64,000 nt of DNA from Hymenoscyphus infarciens. Taxonomy: Eukaryota; Ascomycota; Leotiomycetes; Helotiales; Helotiaceae. The stretch is taken from positions 124,001 to 188,000 of the forward strand of contig LLCB01000001.1 in assembly GCA_001414345.1 (NCBI GenBank), read 5' to 3'. This document shows, one piece after another, positions 1 to 12,040 of this stretch. The position numbers were made by a program, and so were the translations under genes. The notes under the pieces were generated by a model. It saw only the letters and a program-made list of their open reading frames with translations, was not told the DNA's origin and searched no databases. Within the stretch, counting starts at the first letter, position 1, and every line of letters starts with the position of its first letter.

Positions 1-142
1 AACATTCAAGCCAACCTACGTCTCAATGCAACATCTTCATTCTCTCATGTCCACAAGTTTAGTAATTAATCATACTTGATCTCATACATATAGACTTCTC
101 ATAACAAGGACCTAAAAAATAGACGAAAACCTAAATAACAAG
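1..142. other. Host flank left of the retrotransposon island
   Basis: This is A/T-leaning non-coding sequence without a recognisable gene. Its last five bases (138-142, ACAAG) are one copy of the target-site duplication of the 20-kb element that follows; the other copy is at 20399-20403. I see nothing else in it. Confidence 0.6.
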
Positions 143-325
143 TGTAGCATAAGGGACAGATCACAGATCAGGAGCTTATAGCTGGGCCCGATGAAATACG
201 TGAAAGTAATCTCTTATGTGGTGTAGTAATAAACATCTAAAGAGAGAAGGAGAGAGTGCGAAGCACTTGTACTATCTACATCTGTAGGTCCGTCACTAGT
301 GTAGTTACGTGCCCTTCTCGTAACA
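143..325 (-). repeat. Outer element LTR (3' LTR in minus-strand orientation)
   Basis: This 183-bp repeat matches 20216-20398 without indels. I count about 28 differences, all transitions. Its outward half (143 to about 240) keeps G/C bases that the right copy has lost, while its inward half is shifted to A/T. The host-side TSD copy is ACAAG at 138-142. Confidence 0.88.
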
Positions 326-2974
326 TGCCCCTCTTAAAAAAGCGTCTTCTCCTAAAGTTGTAAAAAGAGATACTAAATATAAGTTAATATTAGCTCTTAT
401 TTAGCTTCTCGTCCTTCGACTTCTTTATAACATCTTCTAATCTATTCTTATTCTTCTCTACATCGTCCTCTCCTTTGTCCTTATTCTCTAATTCGTTGAA
501 AAATCTATTATTAGAGCTCGGTGTCTTAGCTATAGTTATCCTGTCGCGGATATTAATTCTATAGTATAGGATAGCTAATTATTACTTCTTAGCTTCTATC
601 TCCTAAGCCTTTATTTAATCTATAGTAGTTATAATTAGTTGTATAACCTCGTAGTAGATACTATCTACTTAAATCTATAAGATGTAGTTAGTAGTATGTA
701 AATTTTAACCGCCGTCTTAGATAACCTAAGAAGTAGTAGGAGTATTAGCTATATAAATAATAAGATCTAGTTATTTTAGAGTAATCTTTAACTTAATTAG
801 TTTATTTATAAGTAGATAAAGGAAAAATATAAGAGTATTTATAGTAAAATCGCTCTTAATAAGCTCTATCTTAGCGCCTTCGAGTATAGCTCTATACGTC
901 TTACTTATAGGTCTCTTTACTAGTATATTAATAAGTTTCTTCTTAGAAAATAGATATTTAATATTATATTAAATCTATAGAGCTAGGACGATTAATTATA
1001 CTCTATAGTATAACTTATTCCTACTAATATTAGTTATAATATGCTTATTAGAGAACTAGGCGTAGTATAAGTCCTTTTAGAGAATGTCTAGCTTATTTAT
1101 AAAGTTAAAGTATATAATATATAGCTTAAAGACCTATTTACTAAAGGTATTAGACGTATAAGAGACTAGAGCCTTAGCTAGAGGAGAAGCAGATTTAGTA
1201 GCTAATTTAGGTAAAGTTCTTATAGACTTCTTAATCTCTATATTCTTAGTCTCGATGTCTATATTATAAGTCTCGATCTCTAACTTTTAAGGCTCTATAT
1301 CTACGTTCTAGGTCTTAATCTCTAAATTTTAAGGCTTAGTGTCTACGTTCTAGGTCTCGATCTCTAAATTTTAAGGCTTAACGTCTATATCCTAGATCTT
1401 GATCTCTATATCTTAAGTCTCGATCTCTATATTCTATCTAGAGATAGTATTAGAATCTAGTAACCTATTATTCTCTTAGAGAATAATAACTAAAGTAGTA
1501 ATAGTTAGATTTATCTAAGAGTCTTAATTAATACTATAAAGTCTTTAGAAGGTATAGTTACTTAGTTTACTAAATATTTCTAAGATCTATAATTTAATTG
1601 TCTTTTTCTTATTATCTAAAAGTAGCTTCTATTTCTAGCTTATAGTATAGGTCTAATTATTAATCTTAAAAGTAATCTTATTTCTTAAGACTAGTAGTAT
1701 AATTACTATGTTTTAAGGAATAGTAGAGACTAAGTATATAACGAATTATTTAGAATTTAGCTTAATAAATCTTATTAGTAGTAGTCTTTAGTTTAAATTA
1801 CTAATAATTACGTTGCTCTTTATAAGTGCTATATCTATTTACGTCTATAAGTATTTATATACTTTTATAAGAGTAGATAGAATTTTAGACTATAGTAGAG
1901 GCTTACTTATTATTACTAAGGCGTCTTAATTATTATCTACTATTATAGCTAGCTCCTCTTTATTATTAAGAGGAGGAACGTAGTTATAATTACTAAGCTA
2001 TATACTAAGTATATATTATATTACCTTTCTAGCCTTACTATAGGCTATTCTATAGCTCTCTTTAATATAATCCTTTAAATTATAAGTAGTATATTTAACT
2101 ATATTTATATATATTAACTTGTAATAGTTGAATTCCTTATATTTTATATATTATATATATAGATATTCTTAAAAGGTATACTTATAGTTATATCGCTTAT
2201 AGCTGTCTAGCTTCTCTATAATAATATAATATACTGATTTATAGCGCTTATATATTTAGTCGAATATATTAGTACTATTGTCTTTCTTATCTTTAGCGTA
2301 GAGGTATATATTCTTTCTATAACTAATACGATTATAAAGGTTATATTTTAAGGCCTTATTATTTATATAAGCGGCTTAAAGATAGTTATATTAACTGTAT
2401 CTACTATAGTTCTTAGTATTTACTACTTAAATATTAGTAGTATATCTATAATCTTTTATATAACGCTATAATTAGTAGATATAACCGATATTAGGGTGTT
2501 ATATTATCTATACATTGTCTTAGAAAACATTATAGTTATATAATTTTAGTTTAAGAATATAGTCTAAGATAAGTACTATAAGTAAGTAAACGTGTTAGAT
2601 AATTAATACTAATATACGCTTTATATTGCTGTACTATTTAGAGATTTTTATACTAGCTAGAATACTAAGTATTAAAGCGTTAAATATTATACTCTAAGTA
2701 ACTTTGGTAATATATAAGACGTAGGCTAGGTTATTTAGACGTTTAAGGTCGATAACTATAGCTTTAACTTCTACTTTATAATAGTAGATATAGGCGGTCT
2801 TAAAGTACTTAATCTTATACTACTTAAGCTTTCGTTTAATATATTATATCTATTTATTACTAATATTAATATAGTTCTTATTAAAGATAGAAGTGTCTTT
2901 GGCTTCGACATCGGAAGTGCTACCTTATACTTATACTATAATAAATTAAGTATTAAGATTAAAAATTTCCTTAT
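326..2974. other. RIP-degraded interior of the outer element, distal to pol
   Basis: The sequence is extremely TA-rich with stops in all frames and no protein family I can recognise. It contains a 21-nt tandem repeat at 1235-1440, listed separately, whose period is a multiple of three and so suggests a former coding region. Together with 6242-7032 and 9824-13100 it forms about 6.7 kb of element sequence 3' of the chromodomain that a standard chromovirus does not have. Confidence 0.5.
1235..1440. repeat. 21-nt tandem repeat, about 10 copies
   Basis: Units resemble TCTCTAAATTTTAAGGCTTA followed by one base. They alternate with a variant containing TCTACGTTCTAGGTC, each 21 nt. On the minus strand the unit encodes a 7-residue acidic/polar repeat of the kind (L/V)(E/D)(I/T)(E/K)(T/P)-stop/Q-(N/D). 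The period is a multiple of three and variation concentrates at a few positions, which suggests a former protein repeat in the extra region of the outer element. Confidence 0.7.
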
Positions 2975-3339
2975 TATAACGGCATGTCGTTCTGTATAGC
3001 CGATATTACGTGGCATATACCGTATATATTAGCTTTCGGCAGTTGTTGTTTTGTATTATCTAATTTAGGAAGGTTACGTACGTCTGTACGTCTGTCCGGA
3101 CTTTCAGACGTACTTCGTAGGGTTCGGGCTTTTGTATTAGCCGACGTATATCGTTGTTCGGTTTCGTACCCCTTTTATATCGTCTGAAACCTCTTATATA
3201 TAGCAGCCTACTCTCCTAGAGTCAGAAAAGGCTAGTTTAGCCTTTTCTTCTATATCAGGCCTAGTATTTACATACGTCATTCTGCCATACGCACTCCTAT
3301 ATACCTCTACTATAGTTATATATATTTCGTGCTATTATA
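2975..3339 (+). repeat. Left LTR of element A
   Basis: This is the 365-bp partner of 5877-6241. It contains a TATA-like TATATATAG at 3195-3203, then an inverted repeat GAAAAGGCTA-GTT-TAGCCTTTTC (3225-3247), followed downstream by the gag region. Its first bases have become TATAAC by transitions. Confidence 0.85.
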
Positions 3340-3706
3340 TAAAAAGGCTAAACTCTACTTCGCCGGTGACAGCATTTATAATATCTCTTTCGAGTACGTT
3401 CGCTATACATTTTGTTTCAAACTCGACTCGGCCTAGAATCGGATTAGTTATAGCGACTTCTTAAATAGCCGGGATTCTAGAGATCTCCCGGACGGCTAGT
3501 GATATCAGGGTTTGGTATCGGTTTTAGACAGCTGGTAAAAATCGTGTCTTACACGTCACGGGATTTAAATACGCTAAGTGTTTAGAATCCTAATAACCCT
3601 CTCCGTATAGGGACTGCTATACATAGGTTCGGTGAATAAGTCGACTTACTATAGTCATCGCGAAGGCTTCCGAATCTGCTCTTACCCCCCCCCTAAAATC
3701 GACTTC

Positions 3707-3967
3707 ATGTCGAACCAGTCTCCGCTACGAGGCGTTGAGCAACAAACACCTTCCAGGGCCACCCCCCTTGCCGAAAGACACCCTTCCAAAAGCCGCCCGA
3801 ATGGCATCCGCACACTAAGATCGAGAAGATCCCGACGAAACAAAGAGCGAGACTTCTCAAATATAGACCAGATACGGTCGGTTATACAAGCTTTAGAAGC
3901 AGAAAATCAAGAAACAAAGGATCGACTATCTAAGCTGGAAAGGAGAGTAAGCAAACTCATAATTTAA
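3707..3967 (+). CDS. Gag N-terminal fragment of element A
   Basis: This open frame of 86 residues begins at MSNQSP (an upstream in-frame ATG at 3632 lies in leader sequence). It has a basic, Arg/Ser-rich middle followed by a heptad-type helix (ALEAENQETKDRLSKLERRV) that should form a coiled coil, then stops at TAA 3965-3967. Element B has the same segment at about 7720-8000, but degraded. A Gag-like reading of about 170 codons with in-frame stops continues at 4280-4800. I take this as the surviving N-terminus of a structural protein of a non-autonomous element. Transcription of the frame is possible, but I infer no function. Confidence 0.5.
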   Translation: MSNQSPLRGVEQQTPSRATPLAERHPSKSRPNGIRTLRSRRSRRNKERDFSNIDQIRSVIQALEAENQETKDRLSKLERRVSKLII

Positions 3968-4279
3968 CAAAGTTAACATCTCGCTTCGCTTTCGAACCCT
4001 TCTCTAAACCCTCCCTAATCCGACCCTCTTCTGCTTCTAAGCCTAAATTCATACCCCTTTTAGCTACGAGCAGCTGCCCCTGATGCCTTCTAACATTCCC
4101 CTACCTAACACGGCACCGAAGCCTCTTCGAATACCCTCTAACCTCGACGAAAAAGTAAGATAACTGAAAAGATTGAACCTTTAGATAATAGTATTTCACC
4201 TATATACTGATAATAGAAGATATTAGTATACGATAGACTCTCTATAAATACTGATTATTATAACTCCCCTCTAACCTAA

Positions 4280-4800
4280 AAAGCCCTTATTTAGAGTACG
4301 ATAACTAGACTAGCTAGGAACTACCTAGAGCCTAGATATAAGTTAGAGTTAGACCTTACTTTTAAAGATTAAGAAGACATAGTTGCTCTTTTAGATACCT
4401 ACTTTTTGACCGGTTACGAGATAGAGGATACTTGAAACGCTTTCGGATCCTTGTAAATAGGATAAGAAGACGCTAAAGAAACTTTTGCCGATTTTAAGAG
4501 TTGCTTTTCGAGTATAGCCATACTCAGAAGTATACCAGAATCAGAATAGTTCTTTTAAATATAGGATAAGATTATACTATAGCTCTAAAACTTAGCCGCT
4601 TTAAAAAAGAAATAATAGAACTATAACTTTATTAAAATAGTAGCTAATCTTTTAGCTTTAGATAAGGAGATATACTAAAACGCTAAGTTATATGATATTA
4701 GCACTTCGGTCTAAAATACCTCCTCTCTAAACTCCCTATAATCGGACAGCGAATCTTCTACTACTTCTAAAGTAGAATCGGAATTAGAAGATGACAATTA
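4280..4800 (+). pseudogene. Degenerate capsid-like Gag domain of element A
   Basis: On the plus strand a frame interrupted by TAG/TAA codons reads as a helical capsid-type domain. Recognisable stretches include NYLEPRYKLEL, DIVALLDTYF and ETFADFK, and it ends in an acidic Ser/Glu-rich tail near 4740-4800. The stops sit where Gln or Trp codons are expected (CAG to TAG, TGG to TAG), the RIP pattern. The homologous stretch in element B is at about 8300-8830. The assignment rests on the pattern of retrotransposon gag proteins, not on a search. Confidence 0.45.
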
Positions 4801-5876
4801 AGTCCTTAAGTACCTTGAAGAGAATAAGGTAATATAACAACTTCGGCATTAAGTTTATTTAACTAGCTAAAACTACTCCTTTTGTTGTCTTAAACTTCGA
4901 ATAGTAAAACTCTAACAACTTCGGAAACAACTTTGCCTTTGACTATCTAAAACTCCTCCTTTTGTTGTCTTAAACTTCGGATAGTATTTTTAATATTCGG
5001 TAATAACTCTTTTAACTAGCTGAACCACTCCTTTTATTGTCCCTGTTTACTTAGATAATTCGATAACTCGGCTATAACTTCGCTTTTGACTAGCTGAAAC
5101 TGCCCCTCCTCTTGTTGTCTAGGACTTTGGACAATAGTTTCAACTTTAACAACTTTGGCATTAACTTCGCCTTTAACTAGCTGAAACCCCACCGACTCTG
5201 ATTAGAGTCTTATAGTCTTTATATTCTTTCTTACTTTTATTACTTTCTTTTACTTCTGGCTAGGCTAGAAGTTCCTTTTTTATTTGAATTTTTCGAATCG
5301 GATACGAATTAGTACGCTCTTGAAAGGATAGTGACCTCTTAGCTGAGTTATTACTGTCTACGATATTATCGACTTTTCGTTTCCGACTTCACGTTTTTGA
5401 ATTCTTCGAATCGGATGCGAATCGGTACGCTCTCGAAGTGAGCTCTTAACTGAGTTATCACTGCCTCTCGACCGAACGACCTCTGACTCGACTCTGAATT
5501 CGCCTTCGACTTTTGAACTTTTTGAACTTTTTGAACTTTTGAACTTTGAACTTTAAACTTTCTCTGACCTGCTAGACGGATTGGACTACACTCTTTTAGC
5601 GGACGCGAATGCTTGCTTTTGATATTGAAGGATTGGAAACGAAGTCTCTTTATAAGTATCTATAGTTACGATTTAGAACCTATCTTGACATCTCGCTTAT
5701 AATAAATTATAATAAATAAAGCATCTACGAACTTAGGTTAGCTACGATTTAGACTACCTTCTTGCTTATAATAAAATTAATAAAATACGACAAATATAAC
5801 ACTTATACTATCCCGATTTAGCCCTAAACGATAAGATAGATAGACTCGAGGACGAGTCTTTTTCAAGGGAGGGGGA

Positions 5877-6241
5877 TGTGACAGCATACCGTCCTATATA
5901 GCCGATATTACGTGGCATATGCCGTATATATTAGCTTTTAGCAGTTATTGTTTTATATTATCTAATTTAAGAAGGTTACGTACGTTCGTACGTCTGTCTA
6001 GACTTTCGGACGTACTTTGTAGAGTTCGGGCTTTTGTATTAGCCGACGTATGTCGTTGTTCGGTTTCGTACCCCTTTTGTATCGTCCGAAACCTCTTATA
6101 TATAGCAGCCTACTCTCCTAGAGTCAGAAAAGGCCAGTTTAGCCTTTTCTTCCGTATCAGGCCTAGTATTTACATACGTCATTCTGCCATACGCACTCCC
6201 ATATGCCTCTACTATAGTTGTGTGTATTTCGTGCCGTTACA
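5877..6241 (+). repeat. Right LTR of element A
   Basis: This is the 365-bp partner of 2975-3339, preceded by the polypurine tract AAGGGAGGGGGA. It keeps the original TGTGACAG start and TTACA end. The open frame of about 115 codons inside it is LTR sequence, not a gene. Confidence 0.85.
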
Positions 6242-7032
6242 TTTATTAACCTCTTTTATTATATAATTGCCTAGAAGCAAGCTATAGTAAGTAGTAGCGT
6301 CGATTATTTTGCTATAGTAGTGTTCTCTATTAATAAATTTCTAGATAATACTATTACGTATTCGGCTTTAATAGTTTAAGTATATAAGACGATACTCGCT
6401 ACGCTTATAACGCTCTAAGATAGTATTATTAAGATACTTTATACTAAGATTCTAAGCTTCCTTATCCGTCTTTAAGACTAAATAATAATATATTTATTTA
6501 ACATCGCTATTTATACTATATATCTTAAACTTAAGACTAATAGCTAGAGTAATTATAATAGCTAGATTTATTATACTAGCCTTGTCTATACTAAATCTAA
6601 ATAATTTACTTACTTATTCTTAGGCTCTTAATTATAAAGTAATTACTAGTATAGTTATAATAACATCTACTCTTATAATAACTTTCTATATAGCCTTATT
6701 AAGAGTATCTATATAAGCTAAAAGCCTTAAGTCTAGGTTATTAGAGTTATAAAGGACTTCTTAAGTATATATTTCAAAGGCTTAGAATTCTACGACCTCT
6801 TTAGCTAATCCACTAATTAGATTAAAGATATACTTCTAAAAGCTAAACTTCTATATATATACTAGATATCTCTAATCTCTTACCTTCTTTTTCGTCTTAA
6901 CCTTCTAAATAGCTTTATAGATAAGATATTTAATAAAACTATATAATAAAGCTAATATATCTTTAATATAAGACTTAAAGTCCTCTAATATATAGTAATT
7001 AAGAAGCTTATTCTTTTCTACTAATAAACTAC
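6242..7032. other. Outer-element interior between nested elements A and B
   Basis: This 791-bp segment is TA-rich and stop-riddled. It belongs to the outer element and separates two insertions of related elements in the same orientation. It starts with the right flank of element A (TTTAT) and ends with the target copy ACTAC (7028-7032) of element B. I see no gene. Confidence 0.6.
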
Positions 7033-7342
7033 TATGACGGTATACTGTTATCCTAGACAGCTAGGAGTACCTGCTATATATAGGGTTTTAGTAGTTGTTG
7101 TCTTATATAGTCTATTTTAGGAAGGTTACGTAGGTTTAAGCTTTTGTATTAGCCGAGGTTGTTCGGTTTCAGACTCTTTTATACTATCTAAACCTCTTAT
7201 ATATAGTAGCCTACTCCTAGAGTAGAGAGGGATAGTTTTTCCTTTTCTTCTATATTAGAGTCTAGTATCTATATATGTTATTTAGTCTTAAACACACTTC
7301 TATATGCCTCTTCTTCTGTAGTATATATTTCATACTATTATA
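7033..7342 (+). repeat. Left LTR of element B
   Basis: This is the 310-bp partner of 9514-9823. It is preceded by ACTAC and followed after two bases by the 13-nt putative self-priming site. It aligns with the LTR of element A but lacks about 55 bp in its 5' half. Confidence 0.85.
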
Positions 7343-9513
7343 TAAAAAGGAAAAACTCTACTTCGCTAGTAATAGTATTTATAATATCTCTTTTAAGCTT
7401 ATTATTACTCCTTTTATTTCAAATATAACTCGGCTTAGATTTAGACTAGGATAATAATATCCTTAAATAGCTAGGTAATTAGAGACTACCTAGACGGCTA
7501 GTAATATTAGGGTTTAGTATTAGTTTTAGACAGCTAGTAAAAAGCGTGTTTTATACGTTAAGGAAGTAGGAATATACTAAGTGCTCTAGAGGCTTCTAAT
7601 AACTCTCTCTATATAAGGACTACTATACACAGGTTTAGTGAATAAGTCGACTATTACTAAAAGTCATCGTAAAGGCTTCTAAATCTACTCTTACCCCCTC
7701 CCTCTCTTAAATTAATAAAGATGTCGACAGTTCCGCTAAATAGCGTCGAGTAATAAACCCTTTCTAGAGCCACCTCTCTTATCAAAAGATACCTCTCTAA
7801 AAGCTACCTAAATGGTATCTATATACTAAGATCTAGAAGATCTTAACAAAATAATAATAATAATTAAAGAGACTAGTAAGACTTCTTAAATATAGACTAG
7901 ATATAGTTAGTTATATAAGCTTTAGAAGTAGAAAATCAAGAAATAAAGGATCAGCTATCTAAGCTAGAAAGGAGAGTAAGTGAACTTATAATTTAATAAA
8001 ATTAATATCTCACTTTACTTTTAAATCCTCCTCTAAACCCTTCTTAATCTAACCCTCTTCTGCTTCTAAGCTTAAATTCATACCCCTTTTAGTAAAGGGA
8101 TATAGCTGCTCTTAATACCTTCTAATATTCTACCTCTACTTAACATAGCACTAAAGCTACTTTAAATACCTCTTAATAAAAAAGTAAGATAACTAAAAAG
8201 ATTAAACCTTTAGATAATAGTATTTTACCTATATACTAATAATAAAAGATATTAGTATAAGATAAACTCTACGTGAATACTAACTACTATAGTTTACCTC
8301 TAACCTGAAAAGCCCTTATTTAGAGTATAATGACTAGCCTTACTAAGAACTACCTAGAGCCTAGATATAAGTTAGACTTGGTTTAAAATACTTTTAAAGA
8401 TTAAAAAGACATAGTTACTCTTTTAGATACCTACTTTTTAACTAGTTACGAAATAGAGGATACTTGAAATGCTTTTATAGCCTTATAAATAGATAACGCT
8501 AGAGAAACTTTTACTAATTTTAAAGGTCGCTTTTTAAGTATAGCTATACTTAGAGGTATACTAGAATCGGAATAGTTTTTCTAAATATAGGATAAGATTA
8601 TACTATAGCTCTAAAACTTAGCTGCTTTAAAAAAGAGATAATAAAACTATAACTTTGTCGAAATAGTAGCTAATCTTTTAGCTTTAGATAAGAAGACACG
8701 CTAAAACGCTAAGTTATATAATATTAGCACTTTAGTCTAAAATACCCCTTCTCTAAACTCTCTATAATCTGATAGCGAATCTACTACTTCTAAAGTAGAA
8801 TCAGAATTAGAAGATAAATAAGTCCTTAAGTACTCTAATTCAAGAGGGAATAAGGTAATATAACAACTTTAGTATTATACTCTTTTAACTAGCCAAAACT
8901 ACCCCTTTTATTATCTTAAACTTTAAACAGTAATTTTAACTCGATAACTTTAGAAACAACTTCGCTTTTAACTACCTGAAACTCTACTAACTCTGATTAG
9001 AGTCTTACTTTCTTTTAGTTCTAGCTAGGCTAGAATTTCTTTTCGAATTCGAATTAGATATAAATCAGTATACTCTCAAAGTAAGCTCTTAACTAAGTTA
9101 TTACTATTACCTTTAACGTTACCTCTTAACTAAACAACCTCTAACTTAACTCTAATTTCACCTTCGACTTTTAATATACTTTTAAACTTTAGACTTTTTA
9201 CTTTTTCCGACCTACTAGTCGGATCAGACTATACTCTTTTAGCAAACGCGAATGCTTACTTTGATATTAAAGGATTAGAAACGAAATCTCTCTTTTATAA
9301 GTATCTACGAATTAATTTAGTTACGATTCAAACCTAAAGACGACATCTTAGCTTATAATAAAGTTTAACATCTTTAAACTAATAAAATTAATAAAACACA
9401 ACTAATATAATAACTTATAATTTAGCCTCGATAATAATACTATAGTATCCTAATTCAGCCCTAAATAATAAGAGAGAGAAGACTTAAGATAAGTCTTTTT
9501 TAAGAAAGGGGAA

Positions 9514-9823
9514 TGTAATAGTATACTATCATCCTAGATAGCTAAGAGTACCTGCTATATATAAGGTTTTAGCAGTTATTATCTTATATAGTCTATTTTA
9601 GGAAGGTTATATAGGTTTAAGCTTTTATATTAGCCGAGGTTATTCAGTTTTAGACCCTTTTATACTATCTAAACCTCTTATATATAGTAGCCTACTCCTA
9701 GAGTAAAGAGGGATAGTTTTTCCTTTTCTTCTATATTAGAGCCTAGTATCTACGCACGTTATTCAGTCTTAAACGCACTCCTATATACCTCTTCTCCTAT
9801 AGTATATATTTCGTACTATTATA
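9514..9823 (+). repeat. Right LTR of element B
   Basis: This is the 310-bp partner of 7033-7342. It starts TGTAATAG after a purine tract and is followed by ACTAC. Confidence 0.85.
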
Positions 9824-11809
9824 ACTACTAAGGCAAATAACCGTCTTCTTAACACCGAGTAATAAGAAGATCTTATCTATTTTTTTAGTAAGATTATCTA
9901 CTCTCTTATTTATAAGATATATAAGAAGGACTCGGTTCTTTACGTTATTAGAATTATAGTAACCTAATACGAAAAGAGTTTCTATCTAATCTATCTTATA
10001 AAATACTACATAGTCTTAGATACTAATAAATAGTATATATAGCTCTTATAACTTCTTATACTTAACCTAATAGTTAGGATTAAACTTTACAATTACCTTT
10101 TAAATAAATTTATCTAAGAAAGGCCTACTATAGTACTTTATAAAAAAGTTTATAGTTTCCTAAGGAATTAGAGAGTTAAAGTTTATAAATAGCTTTATAT
10201 AGTATATAGAGGTATAGAATAGCTTATTCTCTTTTACTAATACTCTTTTATTATTAAGACTTTAAATAATATCGTTTTAGAATTATATTAAAATCTTAAG
10301 AGTAACCTTAATCTTATATATAGATTCTATCTTATTAAAGATATTTATAAAATAGATAAGAAGTATATTAGTAATATTTAATATTAGAATATTAAGATAA
10401 ATAGTAACTTATTTACTATTAGAGCCTTACTATAATAAATCCTTTCTAGTATATAAGGTAATTAAGATTATACCTAGAAAGGATAGTATATTAGTAATAA
10501 TTCTTATAACAGTAGCTTGTCGCTCTTTTATCTACTATTCTAATAGATTCTTTATCTTAGCCTTTTCCTTTTTATTACCTCTAATAATTATCTTACTACT
10601 ATCTATACTAAGAATCTATTCTCTAGTATTATCATTAGATTTATCCTTATTATCTAAGACATCTTTACTAAAATAATACTTATTCTTAGTATTAAGTCCC
10701 TTATATTTAATATATAGTATAGCCTTAAGATTAAGGAATTAGACTTTAATATAATCGCCTTTTTTAAGATTCTTATAGATATAGCGTTATATATTAATAG
10801 TAGTAATCTAGGCCTTATCTCTATTATAATCGTATTATAACAGCTTCCTACCTAAGCTAAGAACATAGGAAATAGCTATAGTGAATTCATCCGATTACTA
10901 ATTTATAGCTTCTCTAGCTACGATCTCGAACTTATCGTAAACAGTATAGGCTAGAAGTATATATATATACTTATAGTTATAAAATATAAAGATATAATAT
11001 AAGTATTTACTTATAACTCTTAATAACATCTATTCTAGAATCTAGAATAGATTACTTATACCTAATTAGCTAGAAACGAGTACGTTTTTAATCTAGAAGT
11101 TATTAAGGTTCTTTTTCTTATTAACTTCGATTTTAGTACTAATAAGAGGAAGGTTACTATAGTAATTATTAATAATAAATATAAATTTAAGAATACTCTT
11201 TTCTATCTAAGTAGTCTTAACTTTATTAACAAATTATTATATTATCTAACTATAGTTTAGATTAACTATAAGAAAGATATTAATACTAGTAATATTAATT
11301 ATATCTACTTTAATATTAATAGTAATAATCTTTATACCTTCTAGCTTTCTAAAGTCTAGCTTTAGAAAGGTAGCTAGTAGGCTATATTTATTAAGGTCTT
11401 AATATATAAAGTCTTTAATAATATAGACTCTTTAATTAAGATAAGTCTTAAAGTAAGTATAGTTAGAGGTATTAAATCTCTCTCTATAAGAGACGTCCTT
11501 ATTATCTTATATTCGCTTACTATTAAGAGTAAGCTCTATATTAAAGTAGATATAAGGTTCTAAGTACTAGAAATAAAGTCGCTCTAAAGAGACTAGGATA
11601 CTATTATTACTAGATAACTCGACTTAGTTAAGAAGATAGTATAGCTTACTATTTATAGTAAATATAGTCCTAAATTTAGCTCTTATCTCTATAACTTTAG
11701 GAATCTTCTATTATTTCTTAAGTAGAATATATTCTAGTTAGATAAATCTTAACTTCTTACTCTTTTATTTATTATAAGTAGTAACTATTTCGTTCTTAGG
11801 TTTAGAATC

Positions 11810-12040
11810 TCTATTAGTAGCTTTAGTATTCTAACTACTAGTAATAGTATTAGGTCTGTTACTAGTAGAGTCTTAACTACTAGTAGTAGTAGTAGGTTTC
11901 TTTATATTATCGCTAGTAGAGTCCTAACTACTAGTAGTAGTAGTAGGTTTCTTTATATTATTACTAGTAGAGTCTTAACTACTAGTAGTAGTAGTAGGCT
12001 TCTTTATACTATTATTAGTAGCGTTCTAACCTCTAATAAT
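11810..12040. repeat. 51-nt tandem repeat, about 4 copies
   Basis: The unit is 51 nt: GGTTTCTTTATATTATC, then CTAGTAGAGTCCTAAC, then TACTAGTAGTAGTAGTA. On the minus strand it reads as a 17-residue repeat rich in Thr and Ser ending in a Lys-Lys pair, with a stop where Gln or Trp would stand. The period of 17 codons suggests it was once a low-complexity protein segment. Confidence 0.7.

Larger units (their letters stand above)
2975..6241 (+). mobile_element. Non-autonomous LTR element A (about 3.3 kb), nested, with self-priming signature
   Basis: The 365-bp LTRs at 2975-3339 and 5877-6241 begin TGTGACAG (right copy) and end TTACA. The polypurine tract AAGGGAGGGGGA lies immediately before the right LTR, so the element reads on the plus strand. 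Flanks CTTAT (2970-2974) and TTTAT (6242-6246) look like a duplication with one C-to-T change. The 2.5-kb interior has only gag-like coding capacity and no reverse transcriptase, so it must depend on an autonomous partner. The segment 3342-3354 (AAAAGGCTAAACT) is the exact reverse complement of 3234-3246 in the LTR, 31-39 bp downstream of a TATATATAG box, as expected for Tf1-type self-primed elements. Confidence 0.85.
7033..9823 (+). mobile_element. Non-autonomous LTR element B (about 2.8 kb), nested relative of element A
   Basis: The 310-bp LTRs at 7033-7342 and 9514-9823 are flanked by a perfect ACTAC duplication (7028-7032 and 9824-9828). The polypurine tract AAGAAAGGGGAA precedes the right LTR, giving plus orientation. 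The LTR and interior are homologous to element A throughout, with deletions and heavier A/T drift. No reverse transcriptase is present. The segment 7345-7357 (AAAAGGAAAAACT) is the exact reverse complement of LTR bases 7234-7246. The pair differs from that of element A but is still complementary, so both sides have changed together. A TATATATAG box lies at 7198-7206. Confidence 0.85.

Noticed and set aside
2984..3187. 67-codon open frame on the plus strand
   Set aside because: It lies wholly within the left LTR of element A and repeats in the right LTR; it is not a gene.
5919..6266. 115-codon open frame on the plus strand
   Set aside because: It is LTR sequence of element A running into the flank, with no protein family.
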